From assembly GCA_963855995.1 (NCBI GenBank), contig OY979716.1, forward strand, positions 18,099,040-18,163,039: DNA of 64,000 nt. The letters run 5' to 3'. This document shows, piece by piece, positions 35,828 through 47,471 of this stretch. The translations under genes and the position numbers were made by a program. This DNA comes from Muricea muricata. Lineage: Eukaryota > Cnidaria > Anthozoa > Malacalcyonacea > Plexauridae. The notes under the pieces were generated by a model. It was not told where the DNA came from, searched no databases, and worked only from the letters and a program-made list of their open reading frames with translations. How positions within the stretch are numbered: position 1 is the stretch's first letter; every line of letters begins with the position of its first letter.

Positions 35828-36459
35828 ATGCTGCTGCTGTCTCAAACTTGGACAATATTGCAATGTGCTTTTGTTATGGCCACTGTCTTGAACTTTTGTT
35901 TCAGCGCGTGCCATGAAGGGGATTTCGGGCAATACATGAACAACAGAAGAGTGCATGAAGATACAGACAGCGGTGATACAGATCATACAGTAAGATCATT
36001 TTGGGATCATTTTATAGATATTTACATTACTACTATGTTTTTGAACTTTATGGAAGCATGTAAAGGTGTTAACAATTGCATGTTGACAAGTTTACCATAT
36101 TGCATACCTTATTACTGAGAAACTCTAAACTCTCAAGCTCCTGTCCTAGCTGATCAAACAAATTAAATACATCAAATTTGTAGTCAGGCTCTATTATATT
36201 GTAAAATATGAGAAAGAGGTACAACTCTCACTAAAATATAAATTAAATCTCTTATAGTGACCATTACTTATTTGATATTATTAATAGTTATTTAGTATAA
36301 TCTATAGTAGTGTTCCCTTTCTAGGATTCAGATTTTTTCATGGAAGAAATGTTCAGCAAAGAGGAGGAAGACTGGGGAGAAGGCAGTAGACATGGGGTCT
36401 GCTGTCTATTTGCTGACTGTGGAGCATCACCAATGGGAGGTGGTGAATTGGGTAGCTGA
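35828..36459 (+). CDS. Hypothetical two-exon gene in TTAA element
   Basis: Proposed exons 35828-35989 (donor GTAAGA) and 36325-36459 (acceptor CCTTTCTAG), joined in frame, 98 aa. Residues 1-30 are hydrophobic (MLLLSQTWTILQCAF, MATVLNFCFSACHEG) and could be a signal peptide. The rest is acidic (HEDTDSGDTDHT, FSKEEEDWGEG) with a short Cys pair. The acidic character continues across the splice, which favours the model. The opposite strand is also open around 36321-36557 (Ser/Pro-rich), so strand choice is uncertain. No family recognised. Confidence 0.25.
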
Positions 36460-36967
36460 GCTGATATTCCCTCAACATAACTGTCACTGTCTTTTTCACT
36501 GGTTACAGTCAATGTTTCTTCACCAGCAGGACAATGAACAGATCTTATTTGATACATGTGTCACATTACAGTCACAGCAAAATAGAAGCATGACACAACA
36601 ACTTCCTGTTAAATCACCTATCAGAATGCTATATCTTATTCGTGAGAATTATGATTGGTCAATAAACAGAAAGTTTTGAACATTGTAATAAACTTTCCCA
36701 AAATATTGAGGAATTGATCAGAGAAACTTCTAAATTTGAGCAAATGAATTGGTCGGATATTTTTGGAACGCTTATATTGCTGCGACTGTAAACGGTGTCA
36801 TACAAAGCAAGTTAACCAAGAATAGTATTTTTTTCTTTGGGGAACATACACTAAGGTTATTTTGCAAACAAATTAATTCATAGTTTTCACATATTGGTAC
36901 TCATCAATTAATACAGCAATGCAGTGGGAATGGAAAAGCACCATTCCTCCTACAAATATTCAATCAT

Positions 36968-38261
36968 TCAAGAAGTGTCCTCTTTCTTTGTTTCATCACA
37001 ACCCTCGCTACAAGTTAGTGCCTCGTCTTCTTCGTACACTAAATGTCTGAAATAAAAATATAAAACTGTCAGTAACACTGAACATTCAGCATTTGCAATT
37101 GAAGTAGTAAAGTATGATAGGCATGTGAGGGGAATTTCCAAACAGGTAGCCATTTGTTTTACAAAATTGGTCAACTGATTTTTTCAAGTCAAATGGCTGG
37201 GTGTTCATGTATGTCCAGGGACATATGAGGCTTTGGATAGTGCTTTGTCCTTACCATGCATATGACAGGCTCTTAAACCAGGAATCCTAGACATAACTAA
37301 TTTATCCTATTACTCCTAACATGTAACTTTGTTTTATTGCCAACGACCCACAGGTTAAAGGTATTTGAATATTTGATACAGTGATACATCATCACATTAT
37401 ATGGACATCCCTATATAGTATGACACATATATTGATAAAACATGTTGATTTGTGAGAAGATAATGGTCGAATTTGAATTTGCCATCTGGCTCTCGCTGTT
37501 TCTGATTGGATACAAAAGAAGTTGTCACATTGGCAGCTTTGGACGATAGTATATATTTCCTATTCCAAAATTGTGTCCATATATTATTTGTCCTGAAATT
37601 TATAACTGTTTTATGTCGGACAAACATGTGCGGTTTCATATTTCAAAGCCATAAATACGACACATGAAAAGTTTAACATATAAAAAAGCCTCTGATTTTA
37701 CACACAATGAGAGCGAAGCTTAAGACGTTAGTAAACCCTAGGGTAAACGTTCGGGCGACAATCGACGTTTAGTTGTTGTATAGGTGACAGATATAAAAAA
37801 AAATACAACCGGTAAATTCGCGTCTTGAGAGTATAGAACTTTTCAAAACATTGCTGCAAAGAAATAGAAGACATATTCACTTACTTGGTGATGGTATTAA
37901 TATGTGGCTTCACTTCCGTGCCATAAAATTGTAGCCTCAACTGATGCCTCGACTGTCTCATGAATATTACTAGTCTGCGTGAGCAAGTGGCTGAATGAAA
38001 AGACGCAAACATATCAGGAAACGTTATAGTTCGTTACCATATGAAATTGGCAACTTTCATGTATTGTTAATTAATCAAGTTCTTACCACAAAGCTTTTGG
38101 GGCTTCTGTAGCGTCGAAGGAATGTAACAGTATTTGCGCGCAACATCCGCATCTGTTTTCAGAGTGGGCTTGTCTTTAAATTCCCGCCATCGAGGAAACA
38201 ATTCATATAAGTAGATTCTAGACGACCCTCTTTTGGCATAGTAATCCTTTCTGCATGCAGT
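36968..38261 (-). CDS. Spliced minus-strand gene in TTAA element (3' part)
   Basis: Three exons on the minus strand: 38261-38087, 37990-37885 and 37046-36968. The introns have GTAAGA...ATTCAG and GTAAGT...TTTCAG borders, and the frame stays open across both junctions (phases 1 and 2). The first exon reads SSRIYLYELFPRWREFKDKP followed by TLKTDADVARK, resembling the short W-x-x-L/F-K...D-x-x-V-A motif at the start of transposon-related cnidarian proteins. The C-terminus is acidic and Cys-containing (YEEDEALTCSEGCDETKKED). Upstream of 38262 the same frame has a TAA, so the 5' end is missing, frameshifted or in another exon. Likely an element-encoded protein; function unknown. Confidence 0.45.
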
Positions 38262-38467
38262 TTAAGCACGATTTGCGCTCGAACTCGTAGGATTTGAGCT
38301 TGAAGCTTCGCCATCGCTCCTCTTAGATAAAATTTCCGCAATGAATAATAATTAGTTTTGGTGCAATACTAGAAGACTGGGGAGAATGTTATTGTATGTA
38401 GGTGCCGGAAGTAAACAAAGCATGGAAAACTGGTGCATGCGCAGATGCGACTGTAACCTATCTTTAA

Positions 38468-39779
38468 AGCTGGGTTAGCGCTAACCCGGTTTCAGTTTAT
38501 CTAACTAGAAATACATTACATGCAGAAACCCCTCGCCGTCTTAACTTTTCCTCCTTTGCGAAAGTAAAATTAAAGTTAATTTTTCGCCACAAGATACATC
38601 CCTAGTCCCGCTACGCTTAGCTAATAAATGACATTGACTTACTTCTGCCTGCATTGATACCTGTACTTCACTTGCTTGGTCTTGTCTTGCATTCACAGGC
38701 ATTCTTCTTGATTCTCTTCCGCAACTACAACCATCATAACACTTTCCATTTTCCCAGATGATTTGTGATTTACAGTAAAGTTAAATTATTTAAAAATCGA
38801 TATAAAGAAATTTGTAAACTTGCAAAATGCAAAACAATTACAGTTAAATTTCATGTCGTGACTAATGCAAAAACAAAATATATCAATTTAGCCAATCACG
38901 ACGTTCCTAATCTCCAGTCCAACCTCGGAATTTAATGACGTCAGCTAAAAGGTCGCACGTCCAAACCAAACCAACACGTAATGGCGGCTAACTTTCGCAG
39001 CTCAGAATTAGCAACTCTGGCCCTGGACATACGCCCGGCGCGGCGCTTCGCGTCGCTGGCTCGGCAATTAATATTCCTAAACGTTCAACTTTTGCAAAAT
39101 ATATTAGCCAAACAAGGCCGCAGTCAATCTATACAAACAAGCTTTTTGAGACGTTGGCCATGACAATGAAAGACAATAAACTGTAGAAATCATTTTTCTA
39201 AAGAAGGACTAACAAACAATGATCACTGTTGATTCAAGACCAACCATAAAGCGTGAACAATTTAGGCCGGTATTTACTCTATTAAATTTCTATTGATCCA
39301 GTTAGAGTCATTCTGACTATCTTACCATATTTCCCATTTTCTCCCTTAGCTCTCTCTTGAAAATGAGAAAGTGCAATGAGAAAAACTTTTCAATTGTTTA
39401 GTTTTAATTGCTACTCTCTGGCAAGGCTTGTGCCTTCCTGAAATTTTGTTACTCGTTAGTTGTCTAAAAAATATATTAGTTAATAACTTGCATTGTGACC
39501 ATCTAGTGTTGTAAGGAAACCTCCAACTTAAATTTCGAATTTTCTACTATTATTTTTTAAAAGTCCATGAGTGCCATATATTTTCCCAACTCGGAAATAC
39601 ACGTTCTTGTGACACAAGCAAAATACATACTGCTGCTACCGTTCTAGCAGCCATGCAGGATAATTCAGCAATATCTAACACTGAAAATCCCTTTTCAATC
39701 CGGTGATAGTAGTCGAAATTTTTAGCATCCTGTAAATCCTCTTGATGCGCTGCTGCTGTGACGTCATTGAGTTGGCAAT
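38468..39779. other. Spacer without supported gene
   Basis: A GC-rich patch at 38930-39060 begins a 60-codon open frame at an ATG in good context (AATGGCGGCTAAC), but no domain is visible and the frame closes at 39163. Otherwise nothing supported. Confidence 0.4.
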
Positions 39780-39953
39780 TTTTCGATACCTATTTTACCG
39801 CTTAGCCTCCGTTTCAGTCCCCCCATAAACTGCTATGAAGGCCGAAAAATTTCTACCAAAGCCGGTTGGGGTTTTACGACATTAGGTATAAGTCACGGAC
39901 ACCGACGCATTAAACAACTAGAACAAATTCGTCTTGAATGTAAGCAGAAGCTC

Positions 39954-41990
39954 ATGTCAATCTTACCACAGGAACATTGGGATATGTTGGATAATGCCAT
40001 AAAACACAATACTCAGAGAGTTAAGGAATTTGTTCAGACCAGACATGCCTACAAATTAGCTAAGTTACGAGCTGCCAACAACAACGAGTACGTCAACAAA
40101 GATAGATGGGTAGTGAACTTATCTAGTCGTAAATTAACATCTGCCAAAACAGCAGTTCTACGATATGGTTTAAATTTTGCACCAGTACCTAAGGAAATCC
40201 ATATACCAGAGATCATAGCAAGTATAGAATCGGGAATTCGTGACCTCCCCGAAGGCAACAAAGAATCTGTACGCGCTACTGTCACAAACATCCTTAAATA
40301 CAGCAAGCCACCAACAAATTGCAACCTCTCCCGTCAACAAAAGCTCGCCTTAAAAAGTCTGCGCAGGGACAATAACATTATAATTATCCCTGCTGACAAA
40401 GGAAAAGCCGTTGTTGTCATGGACAACGACGAACATACCAATAAAATTAACGAGTTATTGAGCGATAAGGAAACGTATTTGAAAACTACAGATAGACGAA
40501 GGAGCCCAGTCTCGAAAATTGAAAAAGATCTAACTAAGCTACTAAGTGACATCAAAAAGACACCCTCAGAACACGATCCTGAGACAACCCAAATGGACGA
40601 ACGTCTTTACCTCCATCTCCACTCCACTGATGGCCCTCCAGCAAGATTTTACGGTCTCCCTAAAGTCCATAAACCTGCTGTACCACTCCGTCCCATCACA
40701 AGTTGTATAAACTTCCCTACTTATAACCTTTCGAAACACTTAGTTAAAATATTATCCCTCCTCGTCAAGGAAAAATACACAGTTAAAAACAGTTCTGTCT
40801 TTTCCCAACAAGTTAGACACCGATGCATTGCAGATGATGAAGTCATGGTACCATTCGACGTTGTGTCTTTATTCACGTCCATCCCTACCAATTTAAGCTT
40901 ACAGGTGATCCAAAAAAGACTACAACAAGACACATTGTTGACACAAAGAACGCACATGTCGATTACTAATATCATCAAATTATTAGATTTCGTCCTTCAG
41001 AACAGTTTCTCCACATACAAGAACGAATATTACCAACAGATCTCAGGATGTGCTATGGGATCACCCGTTAGCGCTACAGTGGCTGACATAATCATGGAAC
41101 ATGTGGAAGAAACTGCAATTTCTACAGCACCACACCCCCCGCGGTGGCGGTTCAGATATGTTGACGATAGTCATTCCTGCCTGAAAAAAACCCAGGTCAA
41201 CGAATTTCACGACCACCTTAATTCTATCAACCCGCACTTGCAATTCACCGTGGAATTGGAAGAAAACCGATGCCTACCATTCCTGGACACTATGACCATC
41301 CGTTCTAACGGCAAAATAGAAGACGACATATACAGAAAACTAACTCACACAGACAAGTATTCACACCACGACTCACATCATCCACTACAACATAAATTGT
41401 CGGTCTTAAGCACTCTCCTCGACAGAGCCGAGAAAATGCCCTCGTCCAACAAAGGAAAACGCAGAGAACGAAAACACGTATTAAGAGTTTTGAGAGATAA
41501 CGGTTACCCCTTTACGTTTATCAGGTCTTACGACCATAAAAGAAAACGCCACCATACTGATAAAACGAATGCAAATGTACACATACCATGTACTGGTGTC
41601 AACAACAGGGGAAACCCCGCTGATTGTGTCGCTTCTAGTTGCGTAACCTTACCGTATGTTAAAGGCGTTACAGGAAAGGTCTCTAAAGTGTTAAGGAGAG
41701 AAAATATTAAAGTGCGTTATAAACCCACCACTACCCTTTCCCAACAGTTTACCAAACCAAAGGATAAATCTCCACCTGAACAGACTAACGGAGTCGTTTA
41801 CAAAATCTGTTGCTACAATTGTGACTTTGTGTATTATGGTCAAACTGACAGAGCACTTAAGACCAGAATAAAAGAACACGAAATAGCAGTTTCTCATTTC
41901 GATCAGTATTCTAAAATTGCTAAGCATGCTGAACAATACGACCACCAGATTGACTTTAACAATGCTTTCATTGTCAATGCAATAAGATAA
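39954..41990 (+). CDS. Penelope-like retroelement: reverse transcriptase plus GIY-YIG
   Basis: 678 residues open. Penelope-like elements copy RNA at nicked chromosomal DNA using an RT related to telomerase and a GIY-YIG endonuclease. RT motifs: IIIIPADKGKAVVVMDND (residues about 140), RFYGLPKVHKPAVPLRPI, VPFDVVSLFTSIP (first catalytic Asp), GCAMGSPVSATVADIIME, FRYVDDSHS (catalytic YVDD) and LPFLDTMTIR. The C-terminus has VVYKICCYNCDFVYYGQTD and ALKTRIKEHE, a GIY-YIG domain with a Cys pair. The ORF ends at an in-frame TAA (41988-41990), but the same frame then reads YRERLFLEAWYS, the expected C-terminal continuation, so the last about 25 residues are cut off. The frame is also open about 45 codons upstream of this ATG. 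Confidence 0.9.
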   Translation: MSILPQEHWDMLDNAIKHNTQRVKEFVQTRHAYKLAKLRAANNNEYVNKDRWVVNLSSRKLTSAKTAVLRYGLNFAPVPKEIHIPEIIASIESGIRDLPEGNKESVRATVTNILKYSKPPTNCNLSRQQKLALKSLRRDNNIIIIPADKGKAVVVMDNDEHTNKINELLSDKETYLKTTDRRRSPVSKIEKDLTKLLSDIKKTPSEHDPETTQMDERLYLHLHSTDGPPARFYGLPKVHKPAVPLRPITSCINFPTYNLSKHLVKILSLLVKEKYTVKNSSVFSQQVRHRCIADDEVMVPFDVVSLFTSIPTNLSLQVIQKRLQQDTLLTQRTHMSITNIIKLLDFVLQNSFSTYKNEYYQQISGCAMGSPVSATVADIIMEHVEETAISTAPHPPRWRFRYVDDSHSCLKKTQVNEFHDHLNSINPHLQFTVELEENRCLPFLDTMTIRSNGKIEDDIYRKLTHTDKYSHHDSHHPLQHKLSVLSTLLDRAEKMPSSNKGKRRERKHVLRVLRDNGYPFTFIRSYDHKRKRHHTDKTNANVHIPCTGVNNRGNPADCVASSCVTLPYVKGVTGKVSKVLRRENIKVRYKPTTTLSQQFTKPKDKSPPEQTNGVVYKICCYNCDFVYYGQTDRALKTRIKEHEIAVSHFDQYSKIAKHAEQYDHQIDFNNAFIVNAIR

Positions 41991-42024
41991 AACATCTATC
42001 GTGAACGGTTGTTCTTAGAGGCGT

Positions 42025-42111
42025 GGTATTCCCTCAAGGACCAAAACGCAGACATCGAGATACCTGATGGTATTCCCTCAAGGACCAAACGACCACATCG
42101 AGATACCTGAT
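42025..42111 (+). repeat. 43/44-bp tandem duplication at the end of the Penelope-like ORF
   Basis: GGTATTCCCTCAAGGACC...ATCGAGATACCTGAT occurs twice in a row (42025-42068 and 42069-42111). The copies differ by one base of length and a few substitutions. It duplicates the last coding codons of the element. Confidence 0.85.
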
Positions 42112-42483
42112 GTATACAAAACACTTCTTAGCTAATTAACTTTGATCCCTTATATATAATTCAGTTTTGAATTTAATCAGTCTTTTTAAAGTGTATATGA
42201 AATGAAAATTTCGATATCGGCTTTTTTGCATTTTCTCAAAATTTGGTCTTTTCTGGTCATAAAAATACCAACCTTGCTGAAAAATTCGAACTAGAAGTTT
42301 GTTAATTTTACGGTTAAATTTCGATTTTGAGACCATTTAGTGGCGAAAGACTGGTACCTAGAGATCCAGGTCTTGTGACGTATGCAGTGTGACACATCGA
42401 AGTGTTTGGCTATACTATAACTATACGAAAACAACAAAATATAACAAACATTAGACAGTTCCCAGTATATTTCGCTATAAAAA

Positions 42484-43030
42484 TGTTCGATAACGAAAGC
42501 TTCGAATCACAGACAGACAGAAGGGTCAACAGATAATGAGGACATCGCTGAGCAATCGTCTGTTGTTCAGCCATATCAATTTGAGCCAGTCGCAGATAGT
42601 GACTACGAAGAAGACCAAACGGACGAAGATGCCATTCTTCGTGAAACTCTCGAAGCGAGATTTAAGAAAAATGTAGCTGTTAACTCATGGTAAGTAAAGT
42701 TATGAAAGTAATATTATATTAACCCATTCCACGACTATTTATTACCCTGTTTCGTCTGATATGCGAGTTTATTTTAAGGTGCACGTGTGGAAATTGTAGG
42801 GACGAACTATTGCAGGACGCTAGAGAGCATTGATGCTGTAAGGAGATTTTGAAGTGCACTGGCAAATTTACATTCGAGGGCAAGGACGCAGAATGTATCA
42901 CGCAGCACTGGGATTATGCGGTGGTCACCCATCGAATAGTACTAGAAACTACAGGGGCTTTTCTCGCTTATCAGTCAGAGAAAAAGTATCAGAAACCAAC
43001 AAGCAGAACCCAAGATGGGCAATTTACTCA
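42484..43030 (+). pseudogene. P2X7 intracellular-domain-like protein, broken
   Basis: Exon 1 (42484-42689) reads, after a one-base shift near 42530, VVQPYQFEP followed by an acidic stretch and RETLEARFKKNVAVNSW. It ends in a GTAAGT donor. Exon 2 starts at 42779 after TTTTAAG and reads CTCGNCRDELLQDAREH, a TGA, then CCKEI and CITQHWDYAVVTHRIVLET. The QPYxFEP start, the W-C-x-C-G-x-C cluster and the later CCxE...CIT set are the zinc-binding pattern of the P2X7 C-terminal (ballast) domain, which occurs as standalone proteins and in repetitive genes of cnidarians. The stop between the Cys clusters and the frameshift make it non-functional. Confidence 0.7.
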
Positions 43031-43945
43031 ACAATTATTTTCAAAAAAAGCTTTCGATTGACTGCAGCAAAGCAAAACTATTCGCAATAATTTTTTCTAT
43101 AATAGCCAATTGAATAATGATTTCCTTTGTAGAACATGACTCACCCTTCTCTTTGTGCGCGAAGTCGCTGGTATCTCTTCTAGAACGACTGAATCATTTG
43201 TTGGTACCGACCCTTCTGATAAGCATCTTGCCTTTGCCCGGCTTTGGTTTTAGCCCGTCTGGTACGTCAATGTGATACGATGTTCCGAAGCAAGATTTCT
43301 CGAGTGCGCTGAGCACATTACCGACGAATTCGTAGGAGTAAATTCGGCCGATGCTTTCGCACAACTAAATCTAATAGATTCTTAATGTGAACTTAACGAA
43401 CGGTTGTCAGAGAACGTAAATTACATAATAAAGTAGACTAGAGATCATCATTAGAAGCAGCTATAAGTCCTAAAACGCTATCGTATTTTGCCACAATACA
43501 ATACTCAATAGGCAACTCAAAATTGTAGATATTTATTTGTAGATATGCAGATATTTAGTATTAATTTCCGTGTTATGCTTACTCCAGTTATTAAAATGTT
43601 TGCTATAATTGTAGCTGTGGCCTATTTAAATAATATGCGGTCTGAAACCTACAACGTAGACCTGTGTCTCGTCTCATATAATTTGCATTTTCGGCAATTT
43701 ATACGCTACAACTCATCATGTTGTATTTATATTGTATCTATACATTGAAAGCGATGTCTAAAGAAAGTGAATTCGTTTACATTTTTCTTCAAAGTCTCTC
43801 AAAAGCCCAATTCTACCCAGACGAAGCCATAATTTTTATAGTGTTTACATATCAAAAGATCGCACTGTGTCACACTGCATACGTCACTGGCCGCGCGATG
43901 GAATGTCAGGAATTTCGCCACTAAATGGTCTAAAAATCGAACTTT

Positions 43946-44579
<634 letters not shown>

Positions 44580-47172
44580 CTATGGGTCAATCGCTGATAA
44601 AAAACTGCGACATGCAGATTCCATGCGCATTGGTTCACTAGAGACTAACTTGTGTATTATGTAATTTCCGAGTGTCCCACATCGCTCTTTCTTGTCATTT
44701 GTAGTACATATACTTCTTGATGCAAGAACTCACTATCAGCTACACTGTGCTGACGAGCCCCAATAAGGGCGAAACAGCTGTCTACAGTTGCTGGTAGTGA
44801 GTTCGGGCACTCCTAACTCTCATTATGAGGACGCGCAGTGTTTTAATTCTATTTCAGAACCATTCTCAGAGATGCGAAAAAACTAAAACAACAAAAAATT
44901 CGTTATCTCGAGCGGAACTTGAACCCACTTTTTCAGTTCGCTAGATTGCCTCTCAAGAAACACAGGAAATTAATGTTTTATAAACTGAAACGACATATTT
45001 GAGTGTGATCATTTTAATTGCAAAACTATAGAAGCAAGAGGAGCTTCGCCTACTAAGGCTTCACTTCGCCTGACGGCTTGTACTGTCAGGGGACGTAAAA
45101 ATCCCTTCGCTAGTCTCCTAATGGTCTATGTCATTATACGGTGGAATAGATTTGTGATACACAGAGTTAAATAAGCCACAAGATTACTACTTCGTTGTGA
45201 AAATTTGCCGAAAATTTTGCATAATTATAATTCTTAATTCTGTGATGCATTCTTACCTGAAGCAGACAGTTTGAACAAACCATTAGGTTTTAATGGTAAG
45301 GTTAGGCAGTTTTGTGCGCAGAGCAGGAGATAAACGTGCACAATATTTCCTCCGAATCCAGCGAAAATCCTCCTAGTCATATTCCCCTAAAGCCAATGCA
45401 AATCCTTAAAAGTACAATGTAGAAATATAACCCATACATCTATTTAAAAGAGGTACAAAACCGGAGGGATGGCTAGCTGTTTTCCTTTTTAAACGTATAT
45501 TTTGTAGTGATCATTATATAGACTGCCAACGGATATTAAACAATTATTGAATGAGGTCGAGCAAGATATGAGGAGTTATTGAGGCATAGGTTTGTGTTAT
45601 TACAAACCAGGGCCTTAATAATGCCTCATATCCTGCGAGAACCGATTTTCAATAATTGTTTGGTTATTTTTTGACAATATTTTAAACTCAGTTTAAACGG
45701 TTGCTTTGTAAATACACTAGTAAGTAGACACAAGCTGCTAACAATGGAACAGCATGAAATTGTTCGAAAACTTTAATAAGCCAATCAGCCTACGAAAAAA
45801 TATTCTTAAAACAATTGTCAGATTACAAGGTCAGTCAAAAGCCGCATAAATTATAGCGTGACGTCATATCTTGTTTCATTATACGACGAAATGAGTCATA
45901 ACATCGTATATATATTTGTTTTCAATATAAGACGAAATGAGCCATGATGTCGTATATTTATTTTCAACCCCAAATTTCGGCAGCTACTAAGCGGATATTA
46001 CGATTTCTTCGACAGCTATTAACCAATCAAAACTCCTAAAATATTTTCAATAAATAATAATAAGTATTCTGTAATCTGAATGGCTCCACTACTGGTGGGA
46101 TATTAGCCCATATTCTAGTAGTAGAGAACCAAGATGGCGGCTGAAAGTTTTTCGATCGCAAAAAATATTTGTTTTGTATTTTGCCAGTGTTTCTTTAGCA
46201 CATGAACCTAGATAATGTTTTTGAAGGTTAGTACTTGACTAAAATGTCACCTAAACAAGTATAAAATACATTTTTTTCGCGTACAATGTACAATCCATGT
46301 ACAATGGTCCATCGTCTTATTATTTGCTTTATTTGTTGATATGCCCCAATTTAAACAAAAAATTTCCAGTAAACACGCTCGTTTACATACGCTTAGGCAA
46401 TGTAATGATTTTGAATGTCGTCAGGCTTGTGAAACTTTTTTTGTTAGGAAAGTAATGTTGCTTGGTTGCATAGAACTATATGAAAAGCTGATTTTAAGTG
46501 ATAACAATTTCTAATATTTTTTTTCCGTGAAAATATTGTTTTCGACGCATAAAATACGAGCAGTGTTCGCTTATCGAATAAATATGTTTCAAATTAATGG
46601 CATTGAAAACAACTTGGTGTATACTCTTTTTCGCCGACCATAACCTTGCAACTGCTGTTCATTTCAACACTGAGTGCGTCCTAAAATAAATTGTTATTTT
46701 GTTTGTATTCTGTTCTTGGTGCTCTATTTGATCAGGCGTCAAAACGACTCGTCGCTTAATGAAGGGCATGACGCCTTTTGCAAATATAAAACCATTTACA
46801 TGCATTATTTTGATTGTATATCTCGATGATCAAAGTTAGGCGGCAATTGATGCACACTTCCTGTTTGACTGAATGCAATTGGCGTGAGAGTTTCAAAAAG
46901 CTCTCAGGATTGCTAAATTTCCTGAAATGGTTCAACGGTAGCTCAAAACAACGTACTATATTCCTAAATCAAATTTACATAAAGCCAGACAGGGCCAGTA
47001 ATCATGACGTTGGATATTTTCTGAAAGTATTCAACGTTTACTTGTACAATGTAAATAACAGGCTTCTAATGCTGAAATTAAACGTATTGTTAATTAAGAC
47101 TGTCTCGACTATATTTTTGACAATTTCCTCATTACTAGTCTAGAATATTACTAGTCCGGGAGGTTTACAGTA
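44580..47172. other. Spacer, no supported gene
   Basis: Contains a small foldback at 45538-45661 and a 109-codon open frame at 46814-47143 without recognisable domains. Nothing else supported. Confidence 0.5.
45538..45661. repeat. MITE-like inverted repeat, about 124 bp
   Basis: Ends AAACAATTATTGA and TCAATAATTGTTT are exact inverted copies. Inner arms GGTCGAGCAAGATATGAGG and CCTCATATCCTGCGAGAACC are similar. Confidence 0.75.
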
Positions 47173-47177
47173 AATAC

Positions 47178-47391
47178 TGCTTACGAGACGTCGTGTGATC
47201 GGGTATCGGTCGCAGCCGGAACCGGCTCGGAATATACCGGACATTGTTGTTATCCAGAGGTTTTTCGCGGGTTTTCAGTCGGACAGTTATATCATGTAAA
47301 TGCTTGCAGATTTTGAATATATTTTGTTATTTTAAGTTCTTATTTTGTGGTTTTTCGTTTGTTAACTTTGTATTTTATCGACTGGACAACA
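47178..47391 (+). repeat. 5' LTR of BEL/Pao element
   Basis: Starts TGCTTACGAG and ends GGACAACA. Against the 3' LTR it has six substitutions in 214 bp, including C for T at its third base. Confidence 0.97.
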
Positions 47392-47396
47392 TTTTT

Positions 47397-47414
47397 TGGC
47401 GATCCTGCCAGGAC
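47397..47414 (+). promoter_or_regulatory. Primer binding site (tRNA)
   Basis: TGGCGATCCTGCCAGGAC starts five bases after the LTR. The leading TGG complements a tRNA CCA end. The tRNA species is not determined. Confidence 0.7.
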
Positions 47415-47471
47415 GTTGGCATTATTTAATCGTGATTTCGTGGTCGTGGTGCGAGAAGTTTTAAAATAATT

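Larger units (their letters stand above)
35361..38467. mobile_element. TTAA-flanked DNA transposon (Kolobok/piggyBac type)
   Basis: The element proper is 35365-38463. It is bounded by perfect 29-bp terminal inverted repeats starting AGATAGGTTACAGTCGC and flanked on both sides by TTAA (35361-35364, 38464-38467). TTAA duplications are made by piggyBac and Kolobok superfamilies. The inner end of the TIR region also shares TTTGTTTAC. It carries a minus-strand spliced gene (38261-36968) and a weaker plus-strand candidate (35828-36459). Neither contains a visible transposase catalytic core, so it may be a shortened or non-autonomous derivative. Confidence 0.8.

Noticed and set aside
38981..39163. 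60-codon frame starting AATGGCGGC
   Set aside because: Good start context but no homology, no splice continuation found and rapid closure.
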